Notes: generated by a model from the letters alone, not told the origin. A stretch of DNA of 35,464 nt from Caldilineaceae bacterium (GCA_019637695.1 JAHBVG010000079.1:1-35464), one strand, 5' to 3'. Positions 22,964-31,989 are shown, counted from the stretch's first letter. Translations and numbers: made by a program.

Positions 22964-23068
22964 TGCTTAAATCCACCTGAGTTTTTGTTGTCAGATACCC
23001 TTACAGAAGATACTCAACGGATCAAAACCAACCAGGCTCATTTTGTTTGCCACAAGCAGGAGGAAGCT

Positions 23069-24283
23069 GTGCGGGTTAGCTGCTTTCAAGAAAATCTAGC
23101 CAAGGGGCTGTCAATTGTAGGGCGTGCTGTCGCCTCGCGCAGCACGCTACCCGTGTTGGGCAACATCTTGCTGGAAGCGAAGGATAACCATCTTCGTCTC
23201 TCGGCCACCAATCTGGAGATCGGCATCAACTGCTGGATCGGCGCCAGGGTCGAGGACGAAGGCGCGATCACAGTGCCAGCGCGCCTGTTGTCAGAATTTG
23301 TCAACAGTCTGCCCCCGGAACGGATCGATATGGAACTGGCAGTGCGCACGCAGACACTTCACCTGAGTTGTGCGCGCTACGATGCCAATATCAAAGGTAT
23401 CGACGCTGCCGAATTCCCCATCGTGCCCACCGTAGACAACGGCGAAGGACCGGAGCAGATCGCCGAGGTGCTAGAGGGCAGCACCATCACCCTGGAGACC
23501 GCCGGACTCCGTAAGATGATCGATCAGGTTGTCTTCGCCGCGGCGACCGATGAGAGCCGTCCTACCCTTACCGGTGTGGAAGTCTCGTTCAAAGGGGATC
23601 GATTGGTGATGGCGGCGACTGACGGTTACCGTCTCAGTGTACGCAGTGTGGAATTGGACCATTCGCTGAACGAGGATTTGACGGTGATTATCCCCGCCAA
23701 GAGCCTTAGCGAGTTGGCGCGTGTGATCGGTGACGCTGACGAAGAACGCTCGGTGCAAGTGACGGTAACACAGGCGCGCAACCAGATCCTCTTCCGCGTG
23801 TGGGGCAAAGGCAACGAGGCGCGTGGCGCGTTCTTACAGGTGGATGTGGTGAGCTCGCTCATCGACGCCCGCTTCCCAGACTATCGCGCCATCATTCCCA
23901 AAAGCTACACCACCCGCACCGTCGTCACAACCGATGCGCTGCTCAAAGCCGTGCGCGTGGCCCAACTCTTTGCGCGCGACAACTCAAACATCATCCGCCT
24001 TGCCGTGCAGCCCGGCAACGGTGAAGGACCTGGCGCCATCCGCCTCACCGCCACCAGCACCGAAATGGGCGACAACGTCAACGAACTCGATGCCCTTGTC
24101 GAGGGGAACGATGTAGAGATCGCCTTCAATGCCCGCTATCTGATCGATGTCCTCAGCCAGATCAGCGAATCTCAGATCGTTTTGGAGACCACTCAGGCCA
24201 ACCGCCCTGGCAGCATCCGCCCGGTTGGCATCGGCAACGAGGAATTCCTCCACGTCGTCATGCCTATGCATCCGCCGCGCTGA
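23069..24283 (+). CDS. dnaN: DNA polymerase III beta subunit (sliding clamp)
   Basis: 404 aa from the GTG at 23069, placed 5 nt after AGGAGGAAG. The frame is open to a TTG at 22985, but that start has no ribosome site. The protein forms a ring that holds the replicative polymerase on DNA. It shows the three repeated clamp domains: MRVSCFQENLAKGLSIVGRA with STLPVLGNILLEA; the middle LRKMIDQVVFAAATDESRP with GVEVSFKGDRLVMAATDGYR; and the last with FNARYLIDVLSQI. It ends in VVMPMHPPR, a variant of the usual MPMRL/MPIRL tail. It is slightly longer than the usual 365-380 aa. No dnaA, recF or gyrB is adjacent, so this is not the classic origin cluster. Confidence 0.93.
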   Translation: MRVSCFQENLAKGLSIVGRAVASRSTLPVLGNILLEAKDNHLRLSATNLEIGINCWIGARVEDEGAITVPARLLSEFVNSLPPERIDMELAVRTQTLHLSCARYDANIKGIDAAEFPIVPTVDNGEGPEQIAEVLEGSTITLETAGLRKMIDQVVFAAATDESRPTLTGVEVSFKGDRLVMAATDGYRLSVRSVELDHSLNEDLTVIIPAKSLSELARVIGDADEERSVQVTVTQARNQILFRVWGKGNEARGAFLQVDVVSSLIDARFPDYRAIIPKSYTTRTVVTTDALLKAVRVAQLFARDNSNIIRLAVQPGNGEGPGAIRLTATSTEMGDNVNELDALVEGNDVEIAFNARYLIDVLSQISESQIVLETTQANRPGSIRPVGIGNEEFLHVVMPMHPPR

Positions 24284-24374
24284 TTCCAAATAGCCAACGA
24301 TACTCCAATTCGAGTGGGATGAAGTCAGAACAGAGCAGAACCGACGCAAACATAACGTTACTTTTGAGGAAGCT

Positions 24375-24407
24375 GGCATGGTTCGATCTGAACCATGCCT
24401 AAATTTT
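24375..24407 (+). terminator. intrinsic-type terminator after dnaN
   Basis: GGCATGGTTC (24375-24384), loop GATCT, GAACCATGCC (24390-24399), then TAAATTTT. The stem of 10 perfect pairs and a partly T-rich tail fit a terminator about 90 nt after the dnaN stop, and it insulates the next gene. Confidence 0.7.
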
Positions 24408-24470
24408 CCCCCTGTGATACACTGATCCCCTGCCCAAATTGACCCTTTCACCACAAAAAGGATAACCCCT

Positions 24471-26711
24471 ATGCGTCCGTCTCTGCGTCTGTTTCGGTTG
24501 GGACTGTTGCTTCTGTTGGGGATCTTGCTCTCTGCCTCGCCGTCGCCAGGACGGATCGCACGAGGCCGCGAGTTGACAACGCCGTACCCCATCCTCTTTG
24601 TGACACAGATCCCCATCCCCGCGGATTTTACGACGATTGGATCGGTCTTCGGCAACCACCGGGCGTCGATGAGTTCAGTGGGGCGTGGCGGTGATCTCTG
24701 GATCCGCTACCCCGACGGCGCGCTCAAAAATCTCACTGTCGCCGCCGGCTTCGGCGAGGAGGGACAACAGGGCGCGCAGGCCATTGCTGTGCGCGATCCC
24801 TCCGTCCATTGGGATGGGAGCAAGGCGCTCTTCAGCATGGTGATCGGCGCGCCCACCCGCCAATATCAAGCGCAGAGCTACTATTGGCAGATCTACGAGA
24901 TCAGCGGATTGGGCAAAAACGACACACCGGTTATCGCTAAAGTGCCCAATCAGCCAGCGGATTTCAACAACATCACCCCCATCTACGCCACCGATGATCG
25001 TATCATCTTTACATCGGATCGCCCGCGCAGTGGGGAACGTCATCTCTATCCGCAACTCGACGAATACGAGGAAGCGCCCACCGTCTCCGGCCTCTGGAGT
25101 TTGGAGCCGCAGACGGGCGATCTCTTTATCCTCAACCATGCGCCGTCGGGGGATTTTACACCCTCCATCGACAGCTTTGGTCGCGTCATCTTCACCCAAT
25201 GGGATCATTTGCAGCGCGATCAGCAGGCTGACGCCGACGCAATGGGCAGCGGCAGTTATGGAACTTTCAACTACAGCGACGAATCGACGGACGCGCAGAT
25301 TCTCGATGATCGCAGCGAAGTCTTCCCCGAACCGCGCTCGTCGCGCACCAATTTGCTGGCGGGGACAAATCTGGCCGGTCACAGTTTCAATCACTTCTTC
25401 CCGTGGACGATCAACGAGGATGGCAGCGATGGCGAGGTACTCAACCATCTGGGTCGCCACGAATTGCACGGCTACATCCCCAGCGCAATCACCGATGACA
25501 GTAACCTCTTGGATTATTATGGGCAATACGGCCGCTTCAATCAGAACAACCTGCTGAATTTCCTCCAAATCAAGGAAGATCCTATAACGCCGGGGCGCTA
25601 CTACGGCGTTGATGCGCCCGAATTTTCCACCCACGCCTCCGGCCAGATCCTGCGCATAGACGCGGCGCCCGATGTCAACGCCGATCATATCGCCGTGGTC
25701 TACGTGACGCACAAGGATACCCGATCCTACACGGATACGCCGGGCGCGGATCACTCTGGTCTTTACCGCGATCCACTGCCGCTTTCCGACGGGAAGCTGC
25801 TCGCCATCCACACCGCCGAGACCCGCGCCGACGAAAACGAAGGCACGGCGACGGCCCCGCGCTCGCGCTACGATTTCCGCATCCGCTTTGTCGAGGATCG
25901 CGGCGCCGGCGTCTACGCGGCTACATCCCTGCTCACCACGGGGATCAGCGAGACGATCAGCTATTGGACGCCCGATCAGTTGCTCACCTACAGCGGGGAA
26001 CTGTGGGAACTCCAGCCGGTGGAAGTGCGCGCCCGCCCGAAACCACCCCGGCGGGTGACGCCCCTCCCCGCACCCGAAGCCCAGATCTTCGCCGAGACCG
26101 GCGTGGATCTGGCCGAGTTGCAGCACTTCATGCGCCAGAACAATTTGGCGCTCGCCGTCACCCGCGACGTCACCAACCGCGATGATCTCGATCTACAGCA
26201 ACCCTTTAATCTGCGCGTGCCGGGTGGCGCGGAGACTATCGCCAAATCGGGGATGGTTTACGAAATCTCTTACATGCAGTTCTTCCAGGCGGACCAACTG
26301 CGAGGGCTCACCTTTGGCGGCAGCCAGCCGCGCCCAGGACGGCGTGTGTTGGCCCAACATCTCCACGACCCGGCGGCGCTGACCGCCAATCCTCGCGAGG
26401 ACGATGATCCGGTGGGCAGCGTGGAAATTGCGCTTGATGGCTCAATGGCCGCTTTCATCCCTGCGCGGCGGGCGATGACCTGGCAACTGACCGACGACGC
26501 TGGCAACGGCGTTGTGCGCGAGCGCTACTGGCTCACCTTTCAGCCGGGCGAGGTGCGCGTCTGCGCCTCGTGTCACGGCCTCAGCGAGTTGGATCAAAAG
26601 GGGAACGGCCATCCACAGAACCCACCCGAAGCGCTGCGCCTTCTCCTCGAAAACTGGAAGGCAGGAGAGCCGCCATCCAACCGTGTCTACTTGCCTAGAT
26701 TGGCGAAGTGA
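24471..26711 (+). CDS. secreted haem c protein, hydrazine synthase alpha-like
   Basis: 746 aa. A signal peptide (LFRLGLLLLLGILLSASPS) exports it. The body has beta-propeller-like strands with YPDGALKNLTV, DRIIFTSDRP and GRVIFTQWDHLQRD, then FNHFFPWTINEDG. Near the C-terminus RVCASCHGL gives one haem-c motif, CxxCH at 698-702. These are the only two cysteines in the protein. This layout resembles the alpha subunit of hydrazine synthase and its uncharacterised relatives (HzsA middle domain, PD40-type propeller), which in anammox bacteria carry two haems. With only the C-terminal haem present, hydrazine synthesis is not expected. Electron transfer or an unknown oxidation is possible. It ends NRVYLPRLAK, echoing the tail of the convergent gene. 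No cytochrome maturation genes are nearby. Confidence 0.75.
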   Translation: MRPSLRLFRLGLLLLLGILLSASPSPGRIARGRELTTPYPILFVTQIPIPADFTTIGSVFGNHRASMSSVGRGGDLWIRYPDGALKNLTVAAGFGEEGQQGAQAIAVRDPSVHWDGSKALFSMVIGAPTRQYQAQSYYWQIYEISGLGKNDTPVIAKVPNQPADFNNITPIYATDDRIIFTSDRPRSGERHLYPQLDEYEEAPTVSGLWSLEPQTGDLFILNHAPSGDFTPSIDSFGRVIFTQWDHLQRDQQADADAMGSGSYGTFNYSDESTDAQILDDRSEVFPEPRSSRTNLLAGTNLAGHSFNHFFPWTINEDGSDGEVLNHLGRHELHGYIPSAITDDSNLLDYYGQYGRFNQNNLLNFLQIKEDPITPGRYYGVDAPEFSTHASGQILRIDAAPDVNADHIAVVYVTHKDTRSYTDTPGADHSGLYRDPLPLSDGKLLAIHTAETRADENEGTATAPRSRYDFRIRFVEDRGAGVYAATSLLTTGISETISYWTPDQLLTYSGELWELQPVEVRARPKPPRRVTPLPAPEAQIFAETGVDLAELQHFMRQNNLALAVTRDVTNRDDLDLQQPFNLRVPGGAETIAKSGMVYEISYMQFFQADQLRGLTFGGSQPRPGRRVLAQHLHDPAALTANPREDDDPVGSVEIALDGSMAAFIPARRAMTWQLTDDAGNGVVRERYWLTFQPGEVRVCASCHGLSELDQKGNGHPQNPPEALRLLLENWKAGEPPSNRVYLPRLAK

Positions 26712-26733
26712 CCAGTGGTCAGCCGTTTGCGCT

Positions 26734-28086
26734 CTATCGCACCGTCATCGGGAGGAAGATCTGATAGGTGGATTCAGGTGTGATTTCCGGTTCCGCCGCC
26801 GAGCGGAAGTTGAACGCAAGCGCCGAATCGGGGATCGGCGTCTCGGTGGGCGCAACGGCCAGCGGGGCGTCCACAGGCGTGGGTGTGGAGATGGCATCCA
26901 CAAGCGCGCCGTTCTGCGGGGCCATGCCAAAAGGAGTGGGTGATGGCGCAAAGGGATCGGGCGTCGGCGCAAAGGGATCGAACGTCGGCGTCGGCAGTGG
27001 ACTTTCCACAAAGGGAGTGAATGTCGGCGTTGGCGTCGGCAGCCGCTGTACCTGCACCACCACATAAGGACCTGCAGCAGGCTGTGGCAACGGCGAGACG
27101 GGCGTGGGCGTGGGTGTTGGCACTTGCGGGATGAGGAAGACCCCGTTCTCCACCGTGAGCCGATAACTGAGCCAGAGCAGGGCGTATCGCCACTGGCTCA
27201 CCACGACCATATACCGGTCCAAAGGTTCTACAATTTCCGCTTCCCAAATGTAGACGCCATCGGGCGTCACCGTCAGATGCCCTTCGGCCATGTCCTCGGC
27301 GCGCCAGGGCAGGATAAAGTCGCGGGTCATCACCCGGAACTGGTGTTCGGTGAAAATGTTGAACTCGAAGCCCTTGTCCTGGCGGAACTGTTCGGGCGGA
27401 TCGTAGGTCATCTGGATGCGCAGCGGCAGGTTGGTGTCGAGGACAATCAACTCGTAATAGTTGCTTGCATAGCGTCTTGTCAGCACACCTTGCAGCGAAC
27501 GGGTGCGGAGCGGCGGCGGCGGGGGCGGCAAGGGTGTTGCTGTTGGTCCCGGCACCACAATCAAGGGCACGTCGCCGCCGCGGCTGGGCGGTGGATTGTA
27601 GAGATCAATAATCTGCCCGCCGATAGGATCGCCAAAAGTGCCGTTGTCGGTGGTCAAAATGTAGTTCATGGGGATGGCCGAATCGTTAAAGACCACCACA
27701 TGGTAGAGGTCGCGGCTCGGCTGATGGATCACAGCTTGCAGTCGCCGTCCTTGACCGGGCAACCGATCCCCGGCGGCGATGGCAGTCGCACCTGGATTGG
27801 CGCCGCCCAAGTACGCCTCAAGACCCTCCGGGTCGAAGACGAAAAAGTTAGATCGGTCGTCTAGTTCCCAACGATTCTGGGGCGTATATTCCATCACAAT
27901 GCGCAGCGGACGCCGCTGATCGCGCACGCGCAAGACGAGGTAATCCCGATCAAATTGCACGGCCAACGTACCGCTCACACGCGGCGAATCCACTGGCGTC
28001 GTCTGAGCGCGCAGCATCTGCATAGGGATAATGGTCAGACATCCCAGCCCGATCAAGATCAACAGCCAGCGTTTTAGGTTTACCAT
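26734..28086 (-). CDS. exported protein with two copies of a shared ~120-aa module
   Basis: 450 aa from the ATG at 28086. A TTG seven codons upstream is possible. The signal peptide is WLLILIGLGCLTIIPMQ...RAQ (about 1-27). Module 1 (about 35-165) has DYLVLRVRD, RIVMEYTPQNRWELDDRSNF, VVVFNDSAIPMNYILT. Module 2 (about 199-317) has YYELIVLD, RIQMTYDPPEQF, YRLTVENGVFL. A Pro/Thr-rich linker with repeated PTPT and PFAPTPDPFAP follows (about 320-440). The last residues are YQIFLPMTVR. The same module occurs twice in the exported protein at 32069-33961. The protein should lie outside the cell or on its surface, perhaps binding a partner. I do not know a name for the module. It converges with the haem protein, 22 nt apart. 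Confidence 0.75.
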   Translation of the reverse strand: MVNLKRWLLILIGLGCLTIIPMQMLRAQTTPVDSPRVSGTLAVQFDRDYLVLRVRDQRRPLRIVMEYTPQNRWELDDRSNFFVFDPEGLEAYLGGANPGATAIAAGDRLPGQGRRLQAVIHQPSRDLYHVVVFNDSAIPMNYILTTDNGTFGDPIGGQIIDLYNPPPSRGGDVPLIVVPGPTATPLPPPPPPLRTRSLQGVLTRRYASNYYELIVLDTNLPLRIQMTYDPPEQFRQDKGFEFNIFTEHQFRVMTRDFILPWRAEDMAEGHLTVTPDGVYIWEAEIVEPLDRYMVVVSQWRYALLWLSYRLTVENGVFLIPQVPTPTPTPVSPLPQPAAGPYVVVQVQRLPTPTPTFTPFVESPLPTPTFDPFAPTPDPFAPSPTPFGMAPQNGALVDAISTPTPVDAPLAVAPTETPIPDSALAFNFRSAAEPEITPESTYQIFLPMTVR

Positions 28087-28120
28087 TGAGGTACTATTTT
28101 CAGACAACTACCCTCTATCC

Positions 28121-28350
28121 TTAACTGCGCCGCTTCTGCTTTGGAAGCGCCTCCGCAGTGGAACCATCATGTTCAACAGCAATAATCACAATGGGGAAAT
28201 TCTGCGCTTCTACAAATTCTTCCTCAATATATCGCTGAAGAGAATGCCATGTCCGGTGGTGACATGCACATTGTCAAACGGAAGGCGATTGTGATTGCTC
28301 ATTGACTGCTTGGCCGCCAAATCGAGTTTGAGTTGATCCAAGTGGCTCAT
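28121..28350 (-). pseudogene. small frameshifted ORF downstream of the DinG-like helicase
   Basis: Starting from an ATG at 28350, with GGAG upstream and 15 nt after the helicase stop, the frame reads MSHLDQLKLDLAAKQSMSN and then LPFDNVHVTTGHG. It is then lost. In the next frame, from about 28245, HSLQRYIEEEFVEAQNFPIV, IIAVEHDGSTAEALP and KQKRRS follow to a TAA at 28121. One missing base near 28245 would give a single protein of about 76 aa. No family is recognised. It may be a decayed small gene or two chance ORFs. Confidence 0.3.
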
Positions 28351-28365
28351 GGCATTTCTTCTCCG

Positions 28366-30864
28366 CTACGACTCTAATTCAGACTGGCGTTTCAACCCAA
28401 TCACATGGAAAGCACCCCAGATTGCGCTTTCGTTGATCCACTTCTTGCGCAGGCTCTCTTTGAGTACGCCATCGACCAGCGCCAGTTCTGTCTCGGCGCT
28501 GCAACGGAGTTCCACGCCGAAGTTGTTGGGCTTACGCCCGGCGCGGTCGATGCGGCCTTTGAGGTTGTGGAGCGCCGTCACCGCTGCTTCGATCTCCGCT
28601 GTGGCTCTATCGTTGCCCCGCGACGATCCGCTTTCCCCATCGCCCGCGCCATCTTGCAGGCGGAAGAGCTGCCAGCGCCAGCGCACCGACGCCCCATCCT
28701 CCCAGGCGTGTACGTTAAGGGCGAAGTCGGCGCGGCTGCCCAGCGCCTCGCGAAAGAAACCATGTACATCGCGGAAGTTGCGGCTAAAGCGCGCCGGCGG
28801 CAGATCCTCGCGGGTGCGGCGGCCATAGGATTTGCTCGTCAACCGCTCGTCGAGGATGGCGACCACACCCCGATCCGTGCTGCGGCGGACAAGACGACCA
28901 AAGCCCTGTTTGAGCGTCAAATTCATCAACGGCAGCATGTAATCGCCAAAGCTGCTGCTTTCCACGGCGGCGTCGAGCCGTTGCATACGCGCGCTGTGCA
29001 GGGGATCGTTGGGGGTGGGAAAGGGCATTTTGTCCAGCACCACCAGGCTCAGATCATCGCCGGGCAAATCCACGCCTTCCCAAAAAGAGCGGGTGGCGAG
29101 CAGCACACTGTGCGGCGTCTTCACAAACCAGGAGAGCAGCGCGTTGCGCGGGGTCTCTCCTTGCGCCTGCATGGGCCAGGCCACACCCTTTTCCAGATCC
29201 TTGAGCCGAGCATGGACCTGTTGCAGCCCGCTCCAATTGGTGAAGAGGCAGAGCGCCCGCCCGCGGCTCACCTCCAACAGACGGGCGATTTCGTGGGCGA
29301 CGGCGTCGTAGTAGGGTTCTTTGTTGCGCCAGTCATAGGCGGGCAGCGCGGGCTGGTAGAGCAACGCCTGATTCGGGTAATCGAAGACCGGCGGCAGCAC
29401 GCGCTCGATAGTCTCCCCCACCACGCCGCAGCGCCGCTTGAAATGTCCAAAATGGCCGTCGGTGGCGAGGGTAGCGCTGGTGCAGATCACCGTGCGTTTT
29501 TCATCCTCAAAAAGGAACTCGCGCAGATAGCTGGCCGGGTCGATAGGCGCAGCGTGGATAGTCAGGCGCACATGGCGACGATCGAAGACGCGCTCGGCAT
29601 AGCGGACCATGCGGTCGTCGCGACTGGCGGTGGCAATGACCCCCAGCTTGATGATGAGCGAACTCAGCGCTTCTAAAGCCAGGTCGTATTGGGCGCGCTT
29701 TTCGCCCACACTCTCGTCCTCTTTTTTCTTGTCGTCGCTTTTGGGGTAAGGATGCTTCTGGCGGAGATCGTCCAGGAGTTGTTTGAGCTGGGAAGCAAGC
29801 GTCTTCATGCCCTCCAACTCGGTTTCAATGCGGAACGAAGGATCATCCTTGAGCCGTTCCACCTCGGCAAAGGCGATCATATTCTGCAAATCGAGGTCGT
29901 TGATCCGTTCCGCTTCTGTGTATTCTTTGATCACCCCACGGGCGAGCAACAGCGGCAGCGTGTAATTGGTGACTTCCACCTCAAAAACCGACGTGGCCGT
30001 ATCTTCTAATTGGTGCGCTTCGTCGATGACATAGATCGAGGCGGGGGGGAGCAGCCGCCCACCCATCTCGCCCAATTCTAAGGCATTGAGCAGCAGATGA
30101 TGGTTGGTGATCAACACCTGGGCGTTGGCGGCGCGGTCGCGCATGAGGTTGACGAAACAGTTGTCGAAGAAGTGACGGCAGTTGCGCTGCAAACAGTCAT
30201 CGGGGAAGCTGACCACGCGCGGGCGCAGATCGGCGCTGAGCAAAAAGGGCAGATCGTCCACGTCGCCGCTGTCAGTCTCATCGATCCATGTGCGCAGATA
30301 GGTAAACTGTTCATCCTCGCGGTCGTAGAGGGCGAACTGTTTCTGTTCCTGGGCTTCGTTTTCCCATTTGTAGGCGCAGAGATAGTTGCTGCGTCCTTTG
30401 ACCAGCACAGCGTTGATCTCTCGTCCCAGCACTTTCGAGAGGAAGGGGATCTCTTTGGTGTAAAGCTGATTTTGCAGCGATTTGTTGGCCGTGGCGACGA
30501 CGACCGTGCGTCCGCTGAGGATGGCAGGCAGCAGATAGGCCATAGATTTGCCCGTTCCCGTGGGCGCATCCATTAAGGCGGTTTTGCGCGCTAAGATCGC
30601 ATCCTTGACTGCCTGCGCCATTTGGAGTTGGCTGGGCCGTAGTTCGTACCCTTCAAAGAGCGCTGCCACGGGGCCTGTGGTCCCAAAGAAGTGGGCCAGA
30701 TCCGTCTCCTCTAAAAGCGAAGGGTGATGGGTGTGTTCCTCATTTTCCTCGCGATGGGGCGGACCATCCTCGTGGATGGCGTTGGGCCATTCGTCTTCGT
30801 CGTTGACGTAAAATGGCTCGATTGGATTGTACGAATCGGCTGGGAAGTCGTGCGTTTTGCTCAT
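28366..30864 (-). CDS. dinG: DinG/XPD-like ATP-dependent DNA helicase
   Basis: 832 aa. A superfamily 2 helicase of the DinG/YoaA type that unwinds DNA 5'-3', probably in repair. After an acidic N-terminal tail (1-60) come the Q-like region YELRPSQLQMAQAV, Walker A DAPTGTGKS (99-107) and motif Ia ATANKSLQNQL. Four cysteines suited to an Fe-S cluster follow (C163, C224, C229, C236). DEAH is at 281-284. The second motor domain has TVICTSATLA, LCLFTNWSGL, LLATRSFWEGVDLPGD and KQGFGRLVRRSTDRG. No N-terminal exonuclease domain is present. The ATG has no ribosome site and sits at the predicted transcription start of a TTGTCG-17-TACACT promoter, so the mRNA may be leaderless. The C-terminal about 170 residues are less conserved. 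Confidence 0.88.
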   Translation of the reverse strand: MSKTHDFPADSYNPIEPFYVNDEDEWPNAIHEDGPPHREENEEHTHHPSLLEETDLAHFFGTTGPVAALFEGYELRPSQLQMAQAVKDAILARKTALMDAPTGTGKSMAYLLPAILSGRTVVVATANKSLQNQLYTKEIPFLSKVLGREINAVLVKGRSNYLCAYKWENEAQEQKQFALYDREDEQFTYLRTWIDETDSGDVDDLPFLLSADLRPRVVSFPDDCLQRNCRHFFDNCFVNLMRDRAANAQVLITNHHLLLNALELGEMGGRLLPPASIYVIDEAHQLEDTATSVFEVEVTNYTLPLLLARGVIKEYTEAERINDLDLQNMIAFAEVERLKDDPSFRIETELEGMKTLASQLKQLLDDLRQKHPYPKSDDKKKEDESVGEKRAQYDLALEALSSLIIKLGVIATASRDDRMVRYAERVFDRRHVRLTIHAAPIDPASYLREFLFEDEKRTVICTSATLATDGHFGHFKRRCGVVGETIERVLPPVFDYPNQALLYQPALPAYDWRNKEPYYDAVAHEIARLLEVSRGRALCLFTNWSGLQQVHARLKDLEKGVAWPMQAQGETPRNALLSWFVKTPHSVLLATRSFWEGVDLPGDDLSLVVLDKMPFPTPNDPLHSARMQRLDAAVESSSFGDYMLPLMNLTLKQGFGRLVRRSTDRGVVAILDERLTSKSYGRRTREDLPPARFSRNFRDVHGFFREALGSRADFALNVHAWEDGASVRWRWQLFRLQDGAGDGESGSSRGNDRATAEIEAAVTALHNLKGRIDRAGRKPNNFGVELRCSAETELALVDGVLKESLRKKWINESAIWGAFHVIGLKRQSELES

Positions 30865-30870
30865 GGGACC

Positions 30871-30899
30871 AGTGTAGCACGGGTGTACTAACCCGACAA
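30871..30899 (-). promoter_or_regulatory. promoter for the DinG-like gene, leaderless transcript likely
   Basis: On the minus strand TTGTCG (30899-30894), 17 nt, TACACT (30876-30871). Seven nt below the -10 box lies the A of the ATG at 30864. No Shine-Dalgarno sequence is present between them. Confidence 0.6.
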
Positions 30900-30911
30900 G
30901 TAAGCTTGAAG

Positions 30912-30949
30912 AAAAAAGTGACGCCCCCGGTTTTCAACGGAGGCGCCAC
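30912..30949 (-). terminator. rho-independent terminator, minus strand
   Basis: Read on the minus strand, GTGGCGCCTCCG pairs with CGGGGGCGTCAC (12 bp with two G-U pairs) around a short TTGAAAA-type loop, followed at once by TTTTTTC. This is a textbook intrinsic terminator. No intact minus-strand gene lies within the preceding 1.1 kb, only a decayed IS and the LysM/FAS1 gene beyond it. Confidence 0.85.
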
Positions 30950-31239
30950 CCAAGGAATCAAATTGTAGATCTGTCATCCAGGCTAAGAGATTAAGCGATG
31001 ACAGGCTGTAATTGCTGATAGAAGTTGAAGGAAACTCCTTTTGGTATGGTAACAGGAGCGGTATCAAATCGACCTATACAAACTAAAGCGAGTACTTCAT
31101 TATTACACCTTTGACGACTTCGCCTAGTAGTTCACGCCATCGTGACGATATCTGCCACAACTGGAACCCAGCCGGCGTCCGGGGTCCTGTGCCCGTGTGG
31201 TAGCGACAGTGAGTTAACGCCCTATGCCTGATTGAGAGT

Positions 31240-31989
31240 GCAAAAGCGGTGGGCGGAAAGCGAGTTACTGAGCAACATGCAGTCCTACCGGTATCTTCTT
31301 TTCCCCATCTGCCCGAGACGAGCCGCTTCAATCGGCGCAGACGCAACCTGATGTTCATCATGAACTGCATCCGGCGCACTTCTGCTGAGCCAGTTGATCT
31401 GGCGCAGGACAACCAGTGTCATCGACAGCCTGCCCATTCCCGTGGTTCAGTTCCACCTGCGCCCAGTTCTACCGGAGATTGCCAGCCCATCACAAAACCT
31501 TGGCAAGGTCTCCTCGAAGAAAGAGACTATCTTCGCTGCTAAGTTGCACATGCTCATTACCAATGTATTGATTCTGGGATTTCGGGTGCTAGCACCAGCC
31601 ACAGAGACCGATCTCGAGGTAGGCTTGAACTCCTGGTTGAACATTACCGGATCTCTACCGTCATCGGTGATGAAGGCTGCGCCGGATGCGCCGCTCACCT
31701 CTGGCGCAACAATCGCATCCGTTTGCAGACCCTGCCCAGACGTAACCAGAAACAGCATTCCTGCTTCCATGCGTCGCCTCTTCAACAGCGTGCGCCAGAT
31801 CACGAGACCGTCAACAACGGCAATTGACCGAGCGTGCTCATATCGAAACCAATCACGCCCATTCCTTCTGGGGCCTTTGCGCTTCGTCTCTATACCAAGT
31901 TGACTGCCCATACTTTGTGCATCTACATCAATCGCTTGCTTGGCAATCCTGATTTCTTACACATCAAGGCGCTTGCCTTCCCTATCTAG
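31240..31989 (+). mobile_element. decayed IS982-family transposase
   Basis: No intact ORF remains, but pieces in changing plus frames follow the order of an IS982-type DDE transposase. They are FPHLPETSRFNRRRRNL (about 31300-31350), SVIDSLPIPV (about 31417), SKKETIFAAKLHMLIT then LGFRVLAPATETDLEVGL (about 31515-31625), LFNSVRQI and ETVNN (about 31780-31820), QLTERAHIETNHAHSFWGLC (about 31822-31880), and LYTKLTAHTLCIYINRLLGN then FLHIKALAFPI with a TAG at 31987. Several frameshifts and stops make it non-functional. Weaker traces of the N-terminal part may reach back to about 31100. Terminal inverted repeats could not be fixed. It separates the LysM/FAS1 gene from the nearest minus-strand terminator. 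Confidence 0.75.

Noticed and set aside
22985..23068. Extended dnaN start at a TTG
   Set aside because: The extra 28 residues do not resemble clamp N-termini, while the GTG at 23069 has a strong ribosome site and begins MRVSCFQENL.
24675..26126. 483-aa minus-strand ORF across the haem protein
   Set aside because: The plus-strand gene has a signal peptide, family motifs and a CxxCH. The antisense frame has none.
24471..26711. Evidence of anammox metabolism
   Set aside because: Only a distant one-haem relative of HzsA is present, with no other hydrazine genes. The neighbourhood is surface proteins.
31447..31911. 154-aa minus-strand ORF
   Set aside because: It lies antisense to the IS982-type transposase remnant, whose pieces match the family order on the plus strand.
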